Shown here piece after piece: positions 43,137 through 51,655 of a stretch of DNA of 64,000 bases (its first letter is position 1; each line of letters starts with the position of its first letter). A program made the position numbers and the translations under genes. The DNA is from an uncultured Agrobacterium sp. Lineage in GTDB: Bacteria; Pseudomonadota; Alphaproteobacteria; Rhizobiales; Rhizobiaceae. The notes under the pieces were generated by a model, which was not told where the DNA came from, made no database searches, and was given only the letters and a program-made list of their open reading frames with translations. The DNA is taken from positions 176,252 to 240,251 of the forward strand of contig CAJYTK010000006.1 of assembly GCA_913777615.1 (NCBI GenBank), given 5' to 3'.

Positions 43137-43446
43137 AGTCCGTATGCTCGTTGATTTCTCTTCGTAACTGCCGTCTTGTAGGGCCTTCGGAAAGTTTACG
43201 ATTTGCCGTTGACAGCAATTCGATGTTCTGCCTTTTATAACTCATATATTAGTCGGCGGCGCAAGAGGAAAAGTTATTGGCGCCGTCAATGAAGAGGAAA
43301 AGCCAAGGTGCGGACGCACCGAGGTGCTTCCAGGACGAAATACGGCCTTTCGGCCCGTTGCGACTTTGGTCAAGGCAGGTGCGGTAACGCCGCAGCCGCC
43401 TGCTGGATCGCGATCACCTGAAAAGCGGAAACCAGGACATATCGCC
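43137..43446. promoter_or_regulatory. Shared control region of the sugar-acid module
   Basis: About 310 bases between the GntR gene and the rightward operon. It holds the palindrome GGTGCGGACGCACC at 43307-43320 and A/T-rich sequence around 43225-43250 (CTTTTATAACTCATATATTAG) likely to be promoter DNA. Control by the GntR protein is inferred from location. Confidence 0.45.
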
Positions 43447-44559
43447 ATGGCAACGATCAACTACCTGACACGCATCGAGTTCGACGATGGCGCAATATCG
43501 CGTCTTCCGTCGCTTCTGGCCGAGCTCGGGGTCAAGCGTCCGCTGATTGCCACCGACAAGGGACTGGTCGCAACAGGCATCGTCGAAAAGGTACTTGCCC
43601 TGTTCGAAACGCGCCCCGTCGTCTTTGACGGCACGCCGGCCAACCCGACGGAGGACGCCGTTCTCGCCGCCTACGAGATATTCAAGAGCGAGAATTGCGA
43701 CGGCATTGTCGGTCTCGGTGGTGGTTCATCCCTGGATCTTGCAAAAGCGGTTCGTCTTCTCAGCGGCCATCCGGGGCCGCTGGCGCAATATACCGCCGTT
43801 GCCGGTGGTGCTTCCAGGATCCACGGCAAGATCTGTCCAATGATTGCGGTGCCGACGACGTCCGGTACAGGCTCCGAAGTCGGCCGCGCTGCGGTCATCA
43901 TCACGGCGGAGGGCCGCAAGCTCGGTATCCTCAGCGGCTTCATGCTTCCATCGATTGCGCTTTGCGATCCGGAGCTGACCTACGGCCTGCCGCCGTTCCT
44001 GACGGCTGCGACCGGTATGGATGCGCTTTCGCATTGCCTCGAAACCTACATGGCACCATCCGTCAATCCGCCCGCCGAAGCCATTGCACTCGATGGGCTG
44101 AAGCGCGGCCTTCCCGCGCTACGCACCGCCGTCAAGGAAGGCCAAAACCGGGATGCCCGCTGGAACATGATGATGGCTGCGCTGGAAGGCGCCATGGCTT
44201 TCCAGAAAGGCCTTGGCGCCGTGCATGCGCTGACCCATCCGCTCGGAGCCATCCGCGAACTCAATCTCCATCACGGAACGCTGAATGCCGTCCTGACACC
44301 GGCCGTCCTGCGCTTCAACAGACAGGCCATCGGGAAGAAGTGGGATGTGCTGGCCGAAATGCTTGGCGGCGTCCCGGACGAGGCAATTGCGCAGCTGAAC
44401 AAGGAAATCGGCATGCCGTCCGGCCTCGAAGCGATGGGCGTGACGCAGGCGATGATGGAGAAGGTTTCGGGCGAAGCGCTCAAGGACCATTGCCATGGCA
44501 CCAATCCGCGTCTCGCGACGCAGGAGGAGTATCTGGAGATCATGCGCGACTCTCGTTGA
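43447..44559 (+). CDS. Iron-containing alcohol dehydrogenase (FucO/type III-like)
   Basis: 370 residues. The ATG at 43447 is chosen because it starts the family fold ('MATINYLTRIEFDDGAISRL'); an upstream open extension is unrelated. Cofactor motif 'DGIVGLGGGSSLDLAKAV' and 'VPTTSGTGSEVGRAAVI' are present; the metal-binding region is 'GMDALSHCLETYMAP' and 'GAVHALTHPLGAI', with a later 'LHHGTLNAVL'. It resembles lactaldehyde reductase and maleylacetate reductase-like members. As first gene of the rightward unit it may reduce lactaldehyde or oxidise a short alcohol. Confidence 0.87.
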   Translation: MATINYLTRIEFDDGAISRLPSLLAELGVKRPLIATDKGLVATGIVEKVLALFETRPVVFDGTPANPTEDAVLAAYEIFKSENCDGIVGLGGGSSLDLAKAVRLLSGHPGPLAQYTAVAGGASRIHGKICPMIAVPTTSGTGSEVGRAAVIITAEGRKLGILSGFMLPSIALCDPELTYGLPPFLTAATGMDALSHCLETYMAPSVNPPAEAIALDGLKRGLPALRTAVKEGQNRDARWNMMMAALEGAMAFQKGLGAVHALTHPLGAIRELNLHHGTLNAVLTPAVLRFNRQAIGKKWDVLAEMLGGVPDEAIAQLNKEIGMPSGLEAMGVTQAMMEKVSGEALKDHCHGTNPRLATQEEYLEIMRDSR

Positions 44560-44617
44560 GTGCGATGGAGAGGAAATGGCTGGGCTGTTCCGGCCATCGA
44601 TCGGGAGGATCAAATCA

Positions 44618-45658
44618 ATGTCCGAATTTGAAAATGAAACCAATGATCAGGCATCCTACCTGTCGTCCCTGAAGCTGACGCGCCGCGGCGTGTTGAGCGC
44701 CGGTGCTGCCCTGACCGTGGCGGCGGCGCTGTCGAAGCCGAAGTTCGCCCAGGCCGCAGACCTGCAGTTTTGTGCTTCGCTCGGCTGGACCGTCTGGGAA
44801 TCGGGGCGTCACATCGTCAACGGCTACAAGGACGCCGTCGAGCGGCTTGGCGGCAAGTTGACGATCGCCGACGCCAATTACGACATCAAGAAGCAGGCCG
44901 ACCAGATCGCCGCCTTCGTGGCGTCCAAGCCCGCGGCCATCTTCATCACCCCGGCCGACGCTTCTGCGATCTCGCCTGCGGTGCAGGCGGCCGTTGCCTC
45001 CGGTATCCCGATCTTCTGTGGCGACAGCTACGTTCCGAACACCACGGTCACCTCGACCGCCATGTCGAACAATTTCGGTCTCGGTGCCGCCGGCGCGGAA
45101 TACATCGCCAAGCGCCTGAACGGCAAGGGCAGCGTCGCGCTGGTCAGCTTGCCGTCCAACGAATCCTGGGATCAGCGGACGCTGGGAGCCAAGTCGGTTT
45201 TCGCCCGCTTTCCTGACATCAAGATCGTTTCGGAAATCGCCTTTGCGCTGGGCGGCACGACCACGCCTCGCCAGGTCGTCGACAACATCCTGACGGCCAA
45301 TGCAGACCTGAACGCCGTCTGGTGCGCGTGGGACGGCGCTGCCTCTGAAGGCACTCTCGCCATCCGTGCTGCCCGCCGCGATGTCTTCATCACCGGTATC
45401 GACGGTGGCAGGCAGTCGTTCGAATATATCAAGGCCGGCTCACCCTTCGCCCTCACCATGGCTCAGAGCTTCTACGAAATGGCCTACATGAACGCCTTCT
45501 ATGCCCATGAGGTCATCGCCGGCCGCAAGGCTCCCCGCTTCGTCATCACGCCCAGCTACGCGGTGACACAGGAGAGCCTGAAGAGCCTGCCTTCTATTCC
45601 TGACACCTACGACAAGCCGGGCGAAGCCATCAAGCTCGGCTGGTCGCGCGCGCTGTAA
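44618..45658 (+). CDS. Periplasmic sugar-binding protein (RbsB-like), importer 1
   Basis: 346 residues. The N-terminal extension 'MSEFENETND' precedes 'LTRRGVLSAGAALTVAAA', a twin-arginine-like signal ending 'FAQAA'. The mature domain is periplasmic-binding-protein type I ('ANYDIKKQADQIAAFVASKPAAIFITPADASAISPAVQAA', 'VFITGIDGG'). GGGAGGA precedes the ATG. It is followed by a hairpin and then by ATPase and permease genes, typical for giving the binding protein higher expression. It feeds a rhamnose/fucose/ribose-type importer. Confidence 0.88.
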   Translation: MSEFENETNDQASYLSSLKLTRRGVLSAGAALTVAAALSKPKFAQAADLQFCASLGWTVWESGRHIVNGYKDAVERLGGKLTIADANYDIKKQADQIAAFVASKPAAIFITPADASAISPAVQAAVASGIPIFCGDSYVPNTTVTSTAMSNNFGLGAAGAEYIAKRLNGKGSVALVSLPSNESWDQRTLGAKSVFARFPDIKIVSEIAFALGGTTTPRQVVDNILTANADLNAVWCAWDGAASEGTLAIRAARRDVFITGIDGGRQSFEYIKAGSPFALTMAQSFYEMAYMNAFYAHEVIAGRKAPRFVITPSYAVTQESLKSLPSIPDTYDKPGEAIKLGWSRAL

Positions 45659-45671
45659 GGCAGAACGAAGT

Positions 45672-45698
45672 GCGCCGGCCCGGTACCGGCGCGTTTTT
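45672..45698 (+). terminator. Hairpin between binding protein and ATPase
   Basis: GCGCCGG pairs with CCGGCGC around a 7-base loop and is followed by GTTTTT. It lies 14 bp after the binding-protein stop codon. Partial termination here would raise the ratio of binding protein to transporter. Confidence 0.65.
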
Positions 45699-45753
45699 CG
45701 GAGGAAAGCAGGCAGCGGCATTCGCCGCGCCTGCAGACTGTTGGGACGAGACA

Positions 45754-47259
45754 ATGGCAAATGTAATCAGCATGCGCGCTATCGAAAAGCGCTTCGGGGT
45801 CGTCAAAGCACTCGATGCCGTCAGCTTCGATCTTGAGGTCGGCGAGATCCACGCCTTGCTCGGCGTCAACGGTGCTGGCAAGTCGACGCTGATCAAGATC
45901 CTCTCGGGGGTCTACAAGAAGGATTCAGGCGTCATCGAGATCGGTGGCCAGAGCGTCGAGCTCGGCAGCCCGGCTGCGGCCATCGATTGCGGTATCGCAT
46001 CCGTCCAGCAGCATCCCGAACTGGTGGGCGACTTCACCGGGGTCGAGAACATCTATCTCGGCCAGGAATCGAAGCGGGCCGGGTTGACGGGTCGTATCGA
46101 CCGCAAGGCCATGCAAATGGCTGCGCAGAAGCTGTTGAAGCGCTTTCCCATCGAGATCGACCTCGATGCCCGCGTCGGTGAAATGGCTGCCGTCGATCGC
46201 GAAATCGTCGCGATCCTGCATGCGCTGCGCCGCGAGGACATCCGCATTCTCATCCTAGACGAGCCGACCTCGACGCTGACCGAGCGCGAGAAGGCGTCGC
46301 TGTTCCAGCTGATGCGGACGCTGAAGGCGGCCGGCATCGCCATCATCTATATCACGCACCGCCTCGAGGAAGTCTTCGAGATCGCCGATCGCTTCACCGT
46401 CTTTCGCGGTGGCCGCAATGTGGCGACGATGACGATTGCCGAGGCGCGTTCCAATGCCGTCTCCATTCCCGATCTGATGCTGGACCAGAAGAGCGGGGCC
46501 ATATTCCCTCCCAGGGATGACCGGGCCGGGGGTGAAGTCATGATGACAGTGGAGGGTCTCGAAAAGCGCGGCCTCTTCTCCGATGTCAGCTTCACCCTGC
46601 GGCGTGGCGAGATACTGGGCATTTTCGGGCTGATCGGATCCGGTGCCGACGAATTGTCGAAGGCGCTGTTCGGCGTCATCCGCCCCGATGGCGGTTCGAT
46701 GACCATCAAGGGCAAGCCTGTCGTGCTGAAAGACCCCCACGATGCGCTGCGTCGGGGCATTTTTCTCGTTCCCGGCGATCGGCGCACCGAAGGTCTGACG
46801 ATGACGAAGGACGTGGTCTTCAACACCACGCTTGCCCATCTCGGTAAGGCGTCCTGGATCGGTGGCCTGCTCAAGCTCGGTCGTAACAAGGCGATCGCCG
46901 AAGAACTGGCAAGGAAGGTCGCGCTGCAACCGCTGAAGCTCGATCGTCCGGCCAGCGCCTTCTCCGGGGGCAACCAGCAAAAGATCGTCATTGCCAAGGG
47001 TCTCTATCGCGACAGCGAGATCTACATCTTCGTCGAGCCCACCGTCGGCGTCGATATCGGCGCGCGCGCGACGCTCTATGGGCTGATGCGCGAGCTTTCG
47101 CAGAAGGCGGCTGTGCTCGTCATCTCATCGGACTGCGACGAGGTCTACGGCGTCGCCGACAGAACGATCGCGCTCTACAAGGGCCAGCCTGCGACGTCAG
47201 CAGACACGCCGTCCCGCGACCAGCTTCTTGCCGCCGGCATCATGGGAGTAAGATCATGA
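45754..47259 (+). CDS. Sugar ABC transporter ATPase (RbsA-like), importer 1
   Basis: 501 residues with two fused ATPase domains. The first has Walker A GVNGAGKST at 37-45 and Walker B 'ILILDEPTST'. The second has a degenerate Walker A region ('GLIGSGADEL') and the signature 'FSGGNQQKI', as normal for this family. The second Walker B reads 'IYIFVEPTVGVD' where relatives have 'DEPTRGVD', so its Asp is replaced by Val; that half may not hydrolyse ATP. The start at 45754 is chosen for its family-typical N-terminus. It overlaps the permease by 4 bp. Confidence 0.9.
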   Translation: MANVISMRAIEKRFGVVKALDAVSFDLEVGEIHALLGVNGAGKSTLIKILSGVYKKDSGVIEIGGQSVELGSPAAAIDCGIASVQQHPELVGDFTGVENIYLGQESKRAGLTGRIDRKAMQMAAQKLLKRFPIEIDLDARVGEMAAVDREIVAILHALRREDIRILILDEPTSTLTEREKASLFQLMRTLKAAGIAIIYITHRLEEVFEIADRFTVFRGGRNVATMTIAEARSNAVSIPDLMLDQKSGAIFPPRDDRAGGEVMMTVEGLEKRGLFSDVSFTLRRGEILGIFGLIGSGADELSKALFGVIRPDGGSMTIKGKPVVLKDPHDALRRGIFLVPGDRRTEGLTMTKDVVFNTTLAHLGKASWIGGLLKLGRNKAIAEELARKVALQPLKLDRPASAFSGGNQQKIVIAKGLYRDSEIYIFVEPTVGVDIGARATLYGLMRELSQKAAVLVISSDCDEVYGVADRTIALYKGQPATSADTPSRDQLLAAGIMGVRS

Positions 47260-48236
47260 AAGAGGAGTTCAAGGTGCCTCCTGTCGTTCTCCGGCTCGGT
47301 GCGTTCGTCGTGCTGCTGGCCATCATTGCAGGCGTGTTCCAGTCCTTCGCGCCGTCCTATCTCAGCAATGGCAATCTACATGCGCTGCTGCGCCACATGT
47401 CCGTCAACGGCCTCACGGCGATTGGTCTCACCTTCGTCATCGTCGTGCGCCATTTCGATCTGTCGTTCCCAGGCATTGCATCGCTCGGCGCCATGACGAT
47501 CGGCTGGCTTCTTGCCAATGACTACAGTCTTTACCAGAGCATCGGCGGCGGCATTGCCGTTGGCCTTCTCGTCGGCCTGATCAACGGCACGGCCATCTCC
47601 TATTTCCGTCTCCCGGATATCGTCACGACGATTGCCACCGGCGGCGTCTCGGTCGGCCTCTCCTATTTCTACAGCAACGGCACGTCGCTTTCCGACAACT
47701 TCTTCGGCTCGGGCATTCTTGATCTCAACGATGCGAAGGTGATGACGCTGGATATGCCGGTCGTCATCCTGCTGATCGCTGGAATCATCGCCTTCGTCGT
47801 GCTGCACGCCTCGCGCTTCGGCCGTGCCTTTTACGCGACCGGTGAGAACAAGCTTTCCGCAGTCTTTTCCGGCGTCAGGGTCAAGGCCTATGTGCTCGCG
47901 GCGTTCGCACTCTGTGGGGCCATGGCCTGTCTCGCAATCACCTTGCTGGTCGCATCTTCCGGTGCCGCCAACGTGACGGCCGGCAGCCAGCTGCTGATGC
48001 CGGCGTTTGCGGCCGTCTACCTGGGTGCGGCCCTTTTCGGGGCGCCTTCGATCCCGGCAACGCTGGCCGGAACCCTGCTGATGTCGGCGATGCTGAACGG
48101 CTTCACCTTGCTTGCCATCCCCTACTACTACAGCGATGCCATCGTCAGCACCGTGCTGATCGTCGCCATCGGAATGTTCGATCCAAAACTCACGTCTTTC
48201 ATCGGCGGGCTGTTTTCCAGTCGGCCGGCTCGCTGA
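47256..48236 (+). CDS. Sugar ABC transporter permease (RbsC-like), importer 1
   Basis: 326 residues with about ten membrane segments and the family motif region 'GLTAIGLTFVIVVRHFDLSFPGIASLGAM'. Most RbsC homologues have 'GGIDLSVG' here; this protein has 'RHFDLSFP', a subfamily difference. The ATG overlaps the ATPase stop. It pairs with the second permease encoded 11 bp downstream, giving a heterodimeric channel. Confidence 0.9.
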   Translation: MKEEFKVPPVVLRLGAFVVLLAIIAGVFQSFAPSYLSNGNLHALLRHMSVNGLTAIGLTFVIVVRHFDLSFPGIASLGAMTIGWLLANDYSLYQSIGGGIAVGLLVGLINGTAISYFRLPDIVTTIATGGVSVGLSYFYSNGTSLSDNFFGSGILDLNDAKVMTLDMPVVILLIAGIIAFVVLHASRFGRAFYATGENKLSAVFSGVRVKAYVLAAFALCGAMACLAITLLVASSGAANVTAGSQLLMPAFAAVYLGAALFGAPSIPATLAGTLLMSAMLNGFTLLAIPYYYSDAIVSTVLIVAIGMFDPKLTSFIGGLFSSRPAR

Positions 48237-48247
48237 GGAGATACGGG

Positions 48248-49237
48248 ATGACCGCATTGTCCGAAAACATCAGAAGCCAGCGCCCGGGCTTTGACTACCA
48301 GACCTTCTTCGTGCGCTACGGGCTGTTTTTCTTGCTCGCCATCACCTTCATTGCTTTTGCATGGCTACGTCCGACCTTTGTCAGCGCCGGCAATATCAAC
48401 GACATGCTGCGCTCGGCCAGCATCGCTGCGATCATGTTCCTGGCCCTGACGTGGATCATCGCAGCCGGCGAGATCGACGTCAGCTTCATGTCAGTGGCGG
48501 CGCTCGCCAACATGATCGTTGCCGGCCTTGCCAGCCACGGATACGGCTGGCCCGTCGCATCGCTCGCAGGGCTTGCCGCCGGTATTGTCTTCGGCGTGAT
48601 CAATGGCGGCCTGGTTGCCATCTTCCGGCTGCCGGCGTTGGTCAGCACCATCGCGACCGGAGGCCTGGCGGGATCGATCGCCGCGGCAATTGGTCTCGGC
48701 ACATCCATCTCGCTGTCCTCAACCGGTTTTGTCGGCGCGCTGCTGCATGCCAATATCGGCATCGTGCCGGTCCTGACGATCATCGTCATCCTGCTTTATG
48801 CGCTGGCCTATTACCTTCAGGAACACCTGACGTTCGGCCACTATCTCTACGCTATGGAGCAGAACCGCGCAGCGGTGTCCGAAGCGGGCATTCCGGTAAA
48901 CCGTATTCTCTTCCTGCTCTACATCCTTTCCGGCGTGCTCTCCTCGATCGCCGGCATCCTGCTCACGGCGGATCTATCCTCAGGCCAGCCATACATCGGC
49001 AGCTCGTATTTTATCGACGGCTTAACCGCGGTGCTGCTCGGCGGCATGGCGCTGAAATTCGGCAAGCCGAATGTCATCGGGACGATCGCCGGCGTGGCGC
49101 TGCTAGCTTCGCTTCTCAGCGGCGCCGCCCTGCTTGGCTGGACGGATTCCCAGCGACAGATCGTTCGCGGCGCACTGCTCTTGGTCGGCGTCGCCATCGT
49201 CGTCTGGGCCCGGCGCAAGAACCGCGCACATATCTGA
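48248..49237 (+). CDS. Sugar ABC transporter permease (RbsC-like), importer 1, second subunit
   Basis: 329 residues of the same family, with 'AAIMFLALTWIIAAGEIDVSFMSVAALANMI' in place of the usual 'GGIDLS' motif. Cytoplasmic loops and 'YIGSSYFIDGLTAVLLGGMALKFGKPNVIGTIAG' are conserved. A long antisense frame here (47376-48257) is a composition artefact. It completes importer 1, immediately followed by the aldo/keto reductase gene. Confidence 0.9.
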   Translation: MTALSENIRSQRPGFDYQTFFVRYGLFFLLAITFIAFAWLRPTFVSAGNINDMLRSASIAAIMFLALTWIIAAGEIDVSFMSVAALANMIVAGLASHGYGWPVASLAGLAAGIVFGVINGGLVAIFRLPALVSTIATGGLAGSIAAAIGLGTSISLSSTGFVGALLHANIGIVPVLTIIVILLYALAYYLQEHLTFGHYLYAMEQNRAAVSEAGIPVNRILFLLYILSGVLSSIAGILLTADLSSGQPYIGSSYFIDGLTAVLLGGMALKFGKPNVIGTIAGVALLASLLSGAALLGWTDSQRQIVRGALLLVGVAIVVWARRKNRAHI

Positions 49238-49251
49238 ATGAAGGTCTGATC

Positions 49252-50289
49252 ATGAACAGCAAAACCACTGAACTGCGCAAGGTCGGCAACACGGGCCTCA
49301 GCGTGACGGCACTCGGTGTCGGTAGCGCACCGCTTGGCGGCCTCTACGCCCCGGTGGCAACGGCCGATGCCGTCGCCATGTTGACTGCTGCCTGGGAAGC
49401 CGGCATCCGCTATTTCGATACGGCGCCCATGTACGGCAATGGCCGCTCCGAGCATCTGGTCGGCCAGGTCCTGCGCGAAAAGATGGAGGGCGAGCGAAAC
49501 TTCGCGCTCAGCACCAAGGTCGGCCGGCTGATGACCACGCAGCGGGCCGGACGCGCGCTGCCGCCGGAGCCGCCAAAGAACCCGCTCGATCCCGGTTGGT
49601 ACAACGGCCTACAGTTTCGCGAAGTCTTCGACTACAGCTACGACGGCGTGATGCGCAGCTTCGACGATAGCCAGCAGCGCCTCGGCTTCCCCAATCCCGA
49701 TATTCTCTATGTCCATGACATAGGACAAGTGACTCATGCGGACCTGCATGACCATCATTGGAGCGCACTTACCAAGGGCGGCGGCTTCAAGGCGCTGACC
49801 GAACTGCGGGCTGCCGGCGACATCAAGGGCTTCGGCCTCGGCGTCAACGAGTGGCAGGTCATCCGCGATGCGCTTGATGAGGCCGACCTCGATTGCTCCA
49901 TGCTTGCGGGTCGCTATACGCTGCTCGATCAGGATGCGGCACGCGAATTTCTTCCGCTGGCGCAGAAGCGCGGCATGGCACTCGTCATCGCAGGCGTCTT
50001 CAACTCCGGCATCCTCGCCTCCACGACGCCCGGACGCCGTAAGTTCAACTATGCCGACGCGCCGGAAGAGGTCATCGCCCGTGCCGACCGTCTGAGGGAG
50101 ATCTGCACAGGCTACGACGTGCCACTTCCGGCCGCAGCACTTCAGTTCCCCATGCGCCACCCGGCCACCACCTGCGTTGTCATCGGCGCAAAGACGGCGG
50201 CCCAGGTGACCACCAATGTCGAGTGGTTCGAACAGCCTATACCGGAGGAACTCTGGAGGGCGCTCGAGACCGAGGGCCTTATCGGCTGA
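49252..50289 (+). CDS. Aldo/keto reductase, probable aldose 1-dehydrogenase
   Basis: 345 residues. The active-site part reads 'GIRYFDTAPMYGNGRSEHLVGQVLR' with Asp56 and Tyr61, followed by 'LSTKVGRLM' (Lys) and 'DILYVHDIGQ' (His). 'PMRHPATTCVVIGAKTAAQVTTNVEWFEQPIP' is the C-terminal cofactor region. This subgroup includes D-threo-aldose 1-dehydrogenase (L-fucose dehydrogenase), which oxidises the sugar at C1 to its lactone. The ATG at 49252 is the sensible start inside a longer open frame. Confidence 0.85.
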   Translation: MNSKTTELRKVGNTGLSVTALGVGSAPLGGLYAPVATADAVAMLTAAWEAGIRYFDTAPMYGNGRSEHLVGQVLREKMEGERNFALSTKVGRLMTTQRAGRALPPEPPKNPLDPGWYNGLQFREVFDYSYDGVMRSFDDSQQRLGFPNPDILYVHDIGQVTHADLHDHHWSALTKGGGFKALTELRAAGDIKGFGLGVNEWQVIRDALDEADLDCSMLAGRYTLLDQDAAREFLPLAQKRGMALVIAGVFNSGILASTTPGRRKFNYADAPEEVIARADRLREICTGYDVPLPAAALQFPMRHPATTCVVIGAKTAAQVTTNVEWFEQPIPEELWRALETEGLIG

Positions 50290-50339
50290 TCCGACCAGGC
50301 TGCCGAAAACTTCACTTCCACTAGAAAGCGAGTATTCCC

Positions 50340-50762
50340 ATGCTGAAAACGCTCAATCCGCTACTCACCGGCCCGCTGTTGCAGATCCTTGCGGATATGG
50401 GGCATGGCGACGAGATTGCGATCGTCGATTGCAACTTTCCGGCAGCCACCGTCACCAACCGCGTGATCCAGATTCCCGGCCAGACTGCACCGGCCGTTCT
50501 CGATGCCGTGCTGTCGCTCTTCCCGCTCGACGACTTCGTCGACCAGCCGGCGGGCGTCATGGATGCACCGGGCGACCGGCCTGCGATGTATTCGGAATTC
50601 GAGGCTGTGATCGCAGCGCAGGAAGGCCGCAAACTGGAACTGGCCGTGATTGACCGTTTCGATTTCTACGATCGGACCAAGTCGGCTTTTGCCGTCATCT
50701 CCTCCGGCGAACGCCGGCTCTATGGTAACATCATCCTCAAGAAGGGTGTCGTGCGCGCGTAA
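50340..50762 (+). CDS. fucU: L-fucose mutarotase-like protein (FucU/RbsD family)
   Basis: 140 residues. It opens 'MLKTLNPLLTGPLLQILADMGHGDEIAIVDCNFPA', with His22 and Asp30 at the catalytic positions of FucU, and ends 'GERRLYGNIILKKGVV' with the conserved Tyr/Asn. It converts sugar anomers so that the dehydrogenase receives its preferred form. The family acts on L-fucose and related sugars and, for RbsD, ribose; the length (140) and 'ERRLYGN' favour FucU. Confidence 0.85.
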   Translation: MLKTLNPLLTGPLLQILADMGHGDEIAIVDCNFPAATVTNRVIQIPGQTAPAVLDAVLSLFPLDDFVDQPAGVMDAPGDRPAMYSEFEAVIAAQEGRKLELAVIDRFDFYDRTKSAFAVISSGERRLYGNIILKKGVVRA

Positions 50763-50790
50763 ACCAGACCGAAAGGGAGGGGAGGGGACC

Positions 50791-51615
50791 ATGCTCGACA
50801 GCCATCAGCATTTCTGGAAGATCGAACGGGGCGATTACGGATGGATGACGCCCGATCTCGGTGTCATCTACCGCGATTTCATGCCGGACGGTCTGCGCCA
50901 CGAAATGAAGCGCGCCGGCATCACGAGAACCATCGTGGTGCAGGCGGCCGAGACGGAAGCGGAAACGGATTTCCTTCTGGACCTTGCGGCAAAGACGGAT
51001 TTCATTGCCGGCGTCGTCGGCTGGCTGGATATGGATGCGGATGGTTTCGAAAGCCGTCTTGCGCACTATCGGCGCAATCCGCTGTTTGTCGGCATCAGGC
51101 CCATGCTGCAGGGGCTGGATGACGACGCCTTCATTCTACGCCCTCAGGTGCTGCGGAGCCTCAAGGCCGTTGAAGCGGCCGGGGTGCCGTTTGACATCCT
51201 GACCTTTACCCGCCACCTGCCGCATGTCGCGGAAGCGTTGCGCCAGGTGCCTAATCTCAAAGCCGTGGTTGACCATATCTCGAAGCCGGAAATTGCCGCT
51301 TCCGCCATCGAACCGTGGAAGTCGCATATCAGCGAGATCGCGGCTTTCCCGAATGTCTCCTGCAAGATCTCCGGCATGGTGACGGAAGCCTCATCCGACT
51401 GGGCGCCTGCCGATTTCCAGCCCTACATCGACCATGTCGCTGATATCTTCGGCCCGGAAAGGCTGATGTTCGGCAGCGATTGGCCGGTCTGCCTTCTGGC
51501 GGCGAGCCATGCCGAGGTCTGCAATCTGGCGCGGACCCTGCTGCAAGCACATTTCGGCCCGGCCGAGCTTGAGACCATCTTCGAAAAGAACGCGGCGCAC
51601 TTCTACGGCGTCTGA
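50791..51615 (+). CDS. Amidohydrolase-family lactonase (L-fuconolactonase-like)
   Basis: 274 residues. 'MLDSHQHFWKIERGDYGWM' starts with the HxH metal motif (His5, His7) and the 'HFW' typical of L-fuconolactonase and L-rhamnono-lactonase. Further pieces are 'GWLDMDADGFESRLAHYRRNPLFVGIRPMLQG', 'VDHISKPEIA' (His), 'CKISGMVTEA' and 'LMFGSDWPVCLLA' (Asp). GGGAGGGGAG precedes the ATG. It hydrolyses the lactone made by the aldo/keto reductase to the onic acid. Confidence 0.87.
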   Translation: MLDSHQHFWKIERGDYGWMTPDLGVIYRDFMPDGLRHEMKRAGITRTIVVQAAETEAETDFLLDLAAKTDFIAGVVGWLDMDADGFESRLAHYRRNPLFVGIRPMLQGLDDDAFILRPQVLRSLKAVEAAGVPFDILTFTRHLPHVAEALRQVPNLKAVVDHISKPEIAASAIEPWKSHISEIAAFPNVSCKISGMVTEASSDWAPADFQPYIDHVADIFGPERLMFGSDWPVCLLAASHAEVCNLARTLLQAHFGPAELETIFEKNAAHFYGV

Positions 51616-51655
51616 AACTTCACGCGCGTTGTCGAACCTTACATCGAGAGAAACA

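Noticed and set aside
46255-46980. A 241-codon leftward open frame in the importer 1 ATPase
   Set aside because: Antisense to the ATPase, with no motif of its own.
47376-48257. A 293-codon leftward open frame
   Set aside because: It is exactly antisense to a clear permease gene and is rich in Asp/Gly/Arg, typical of the complement of a membrane-protein gene.
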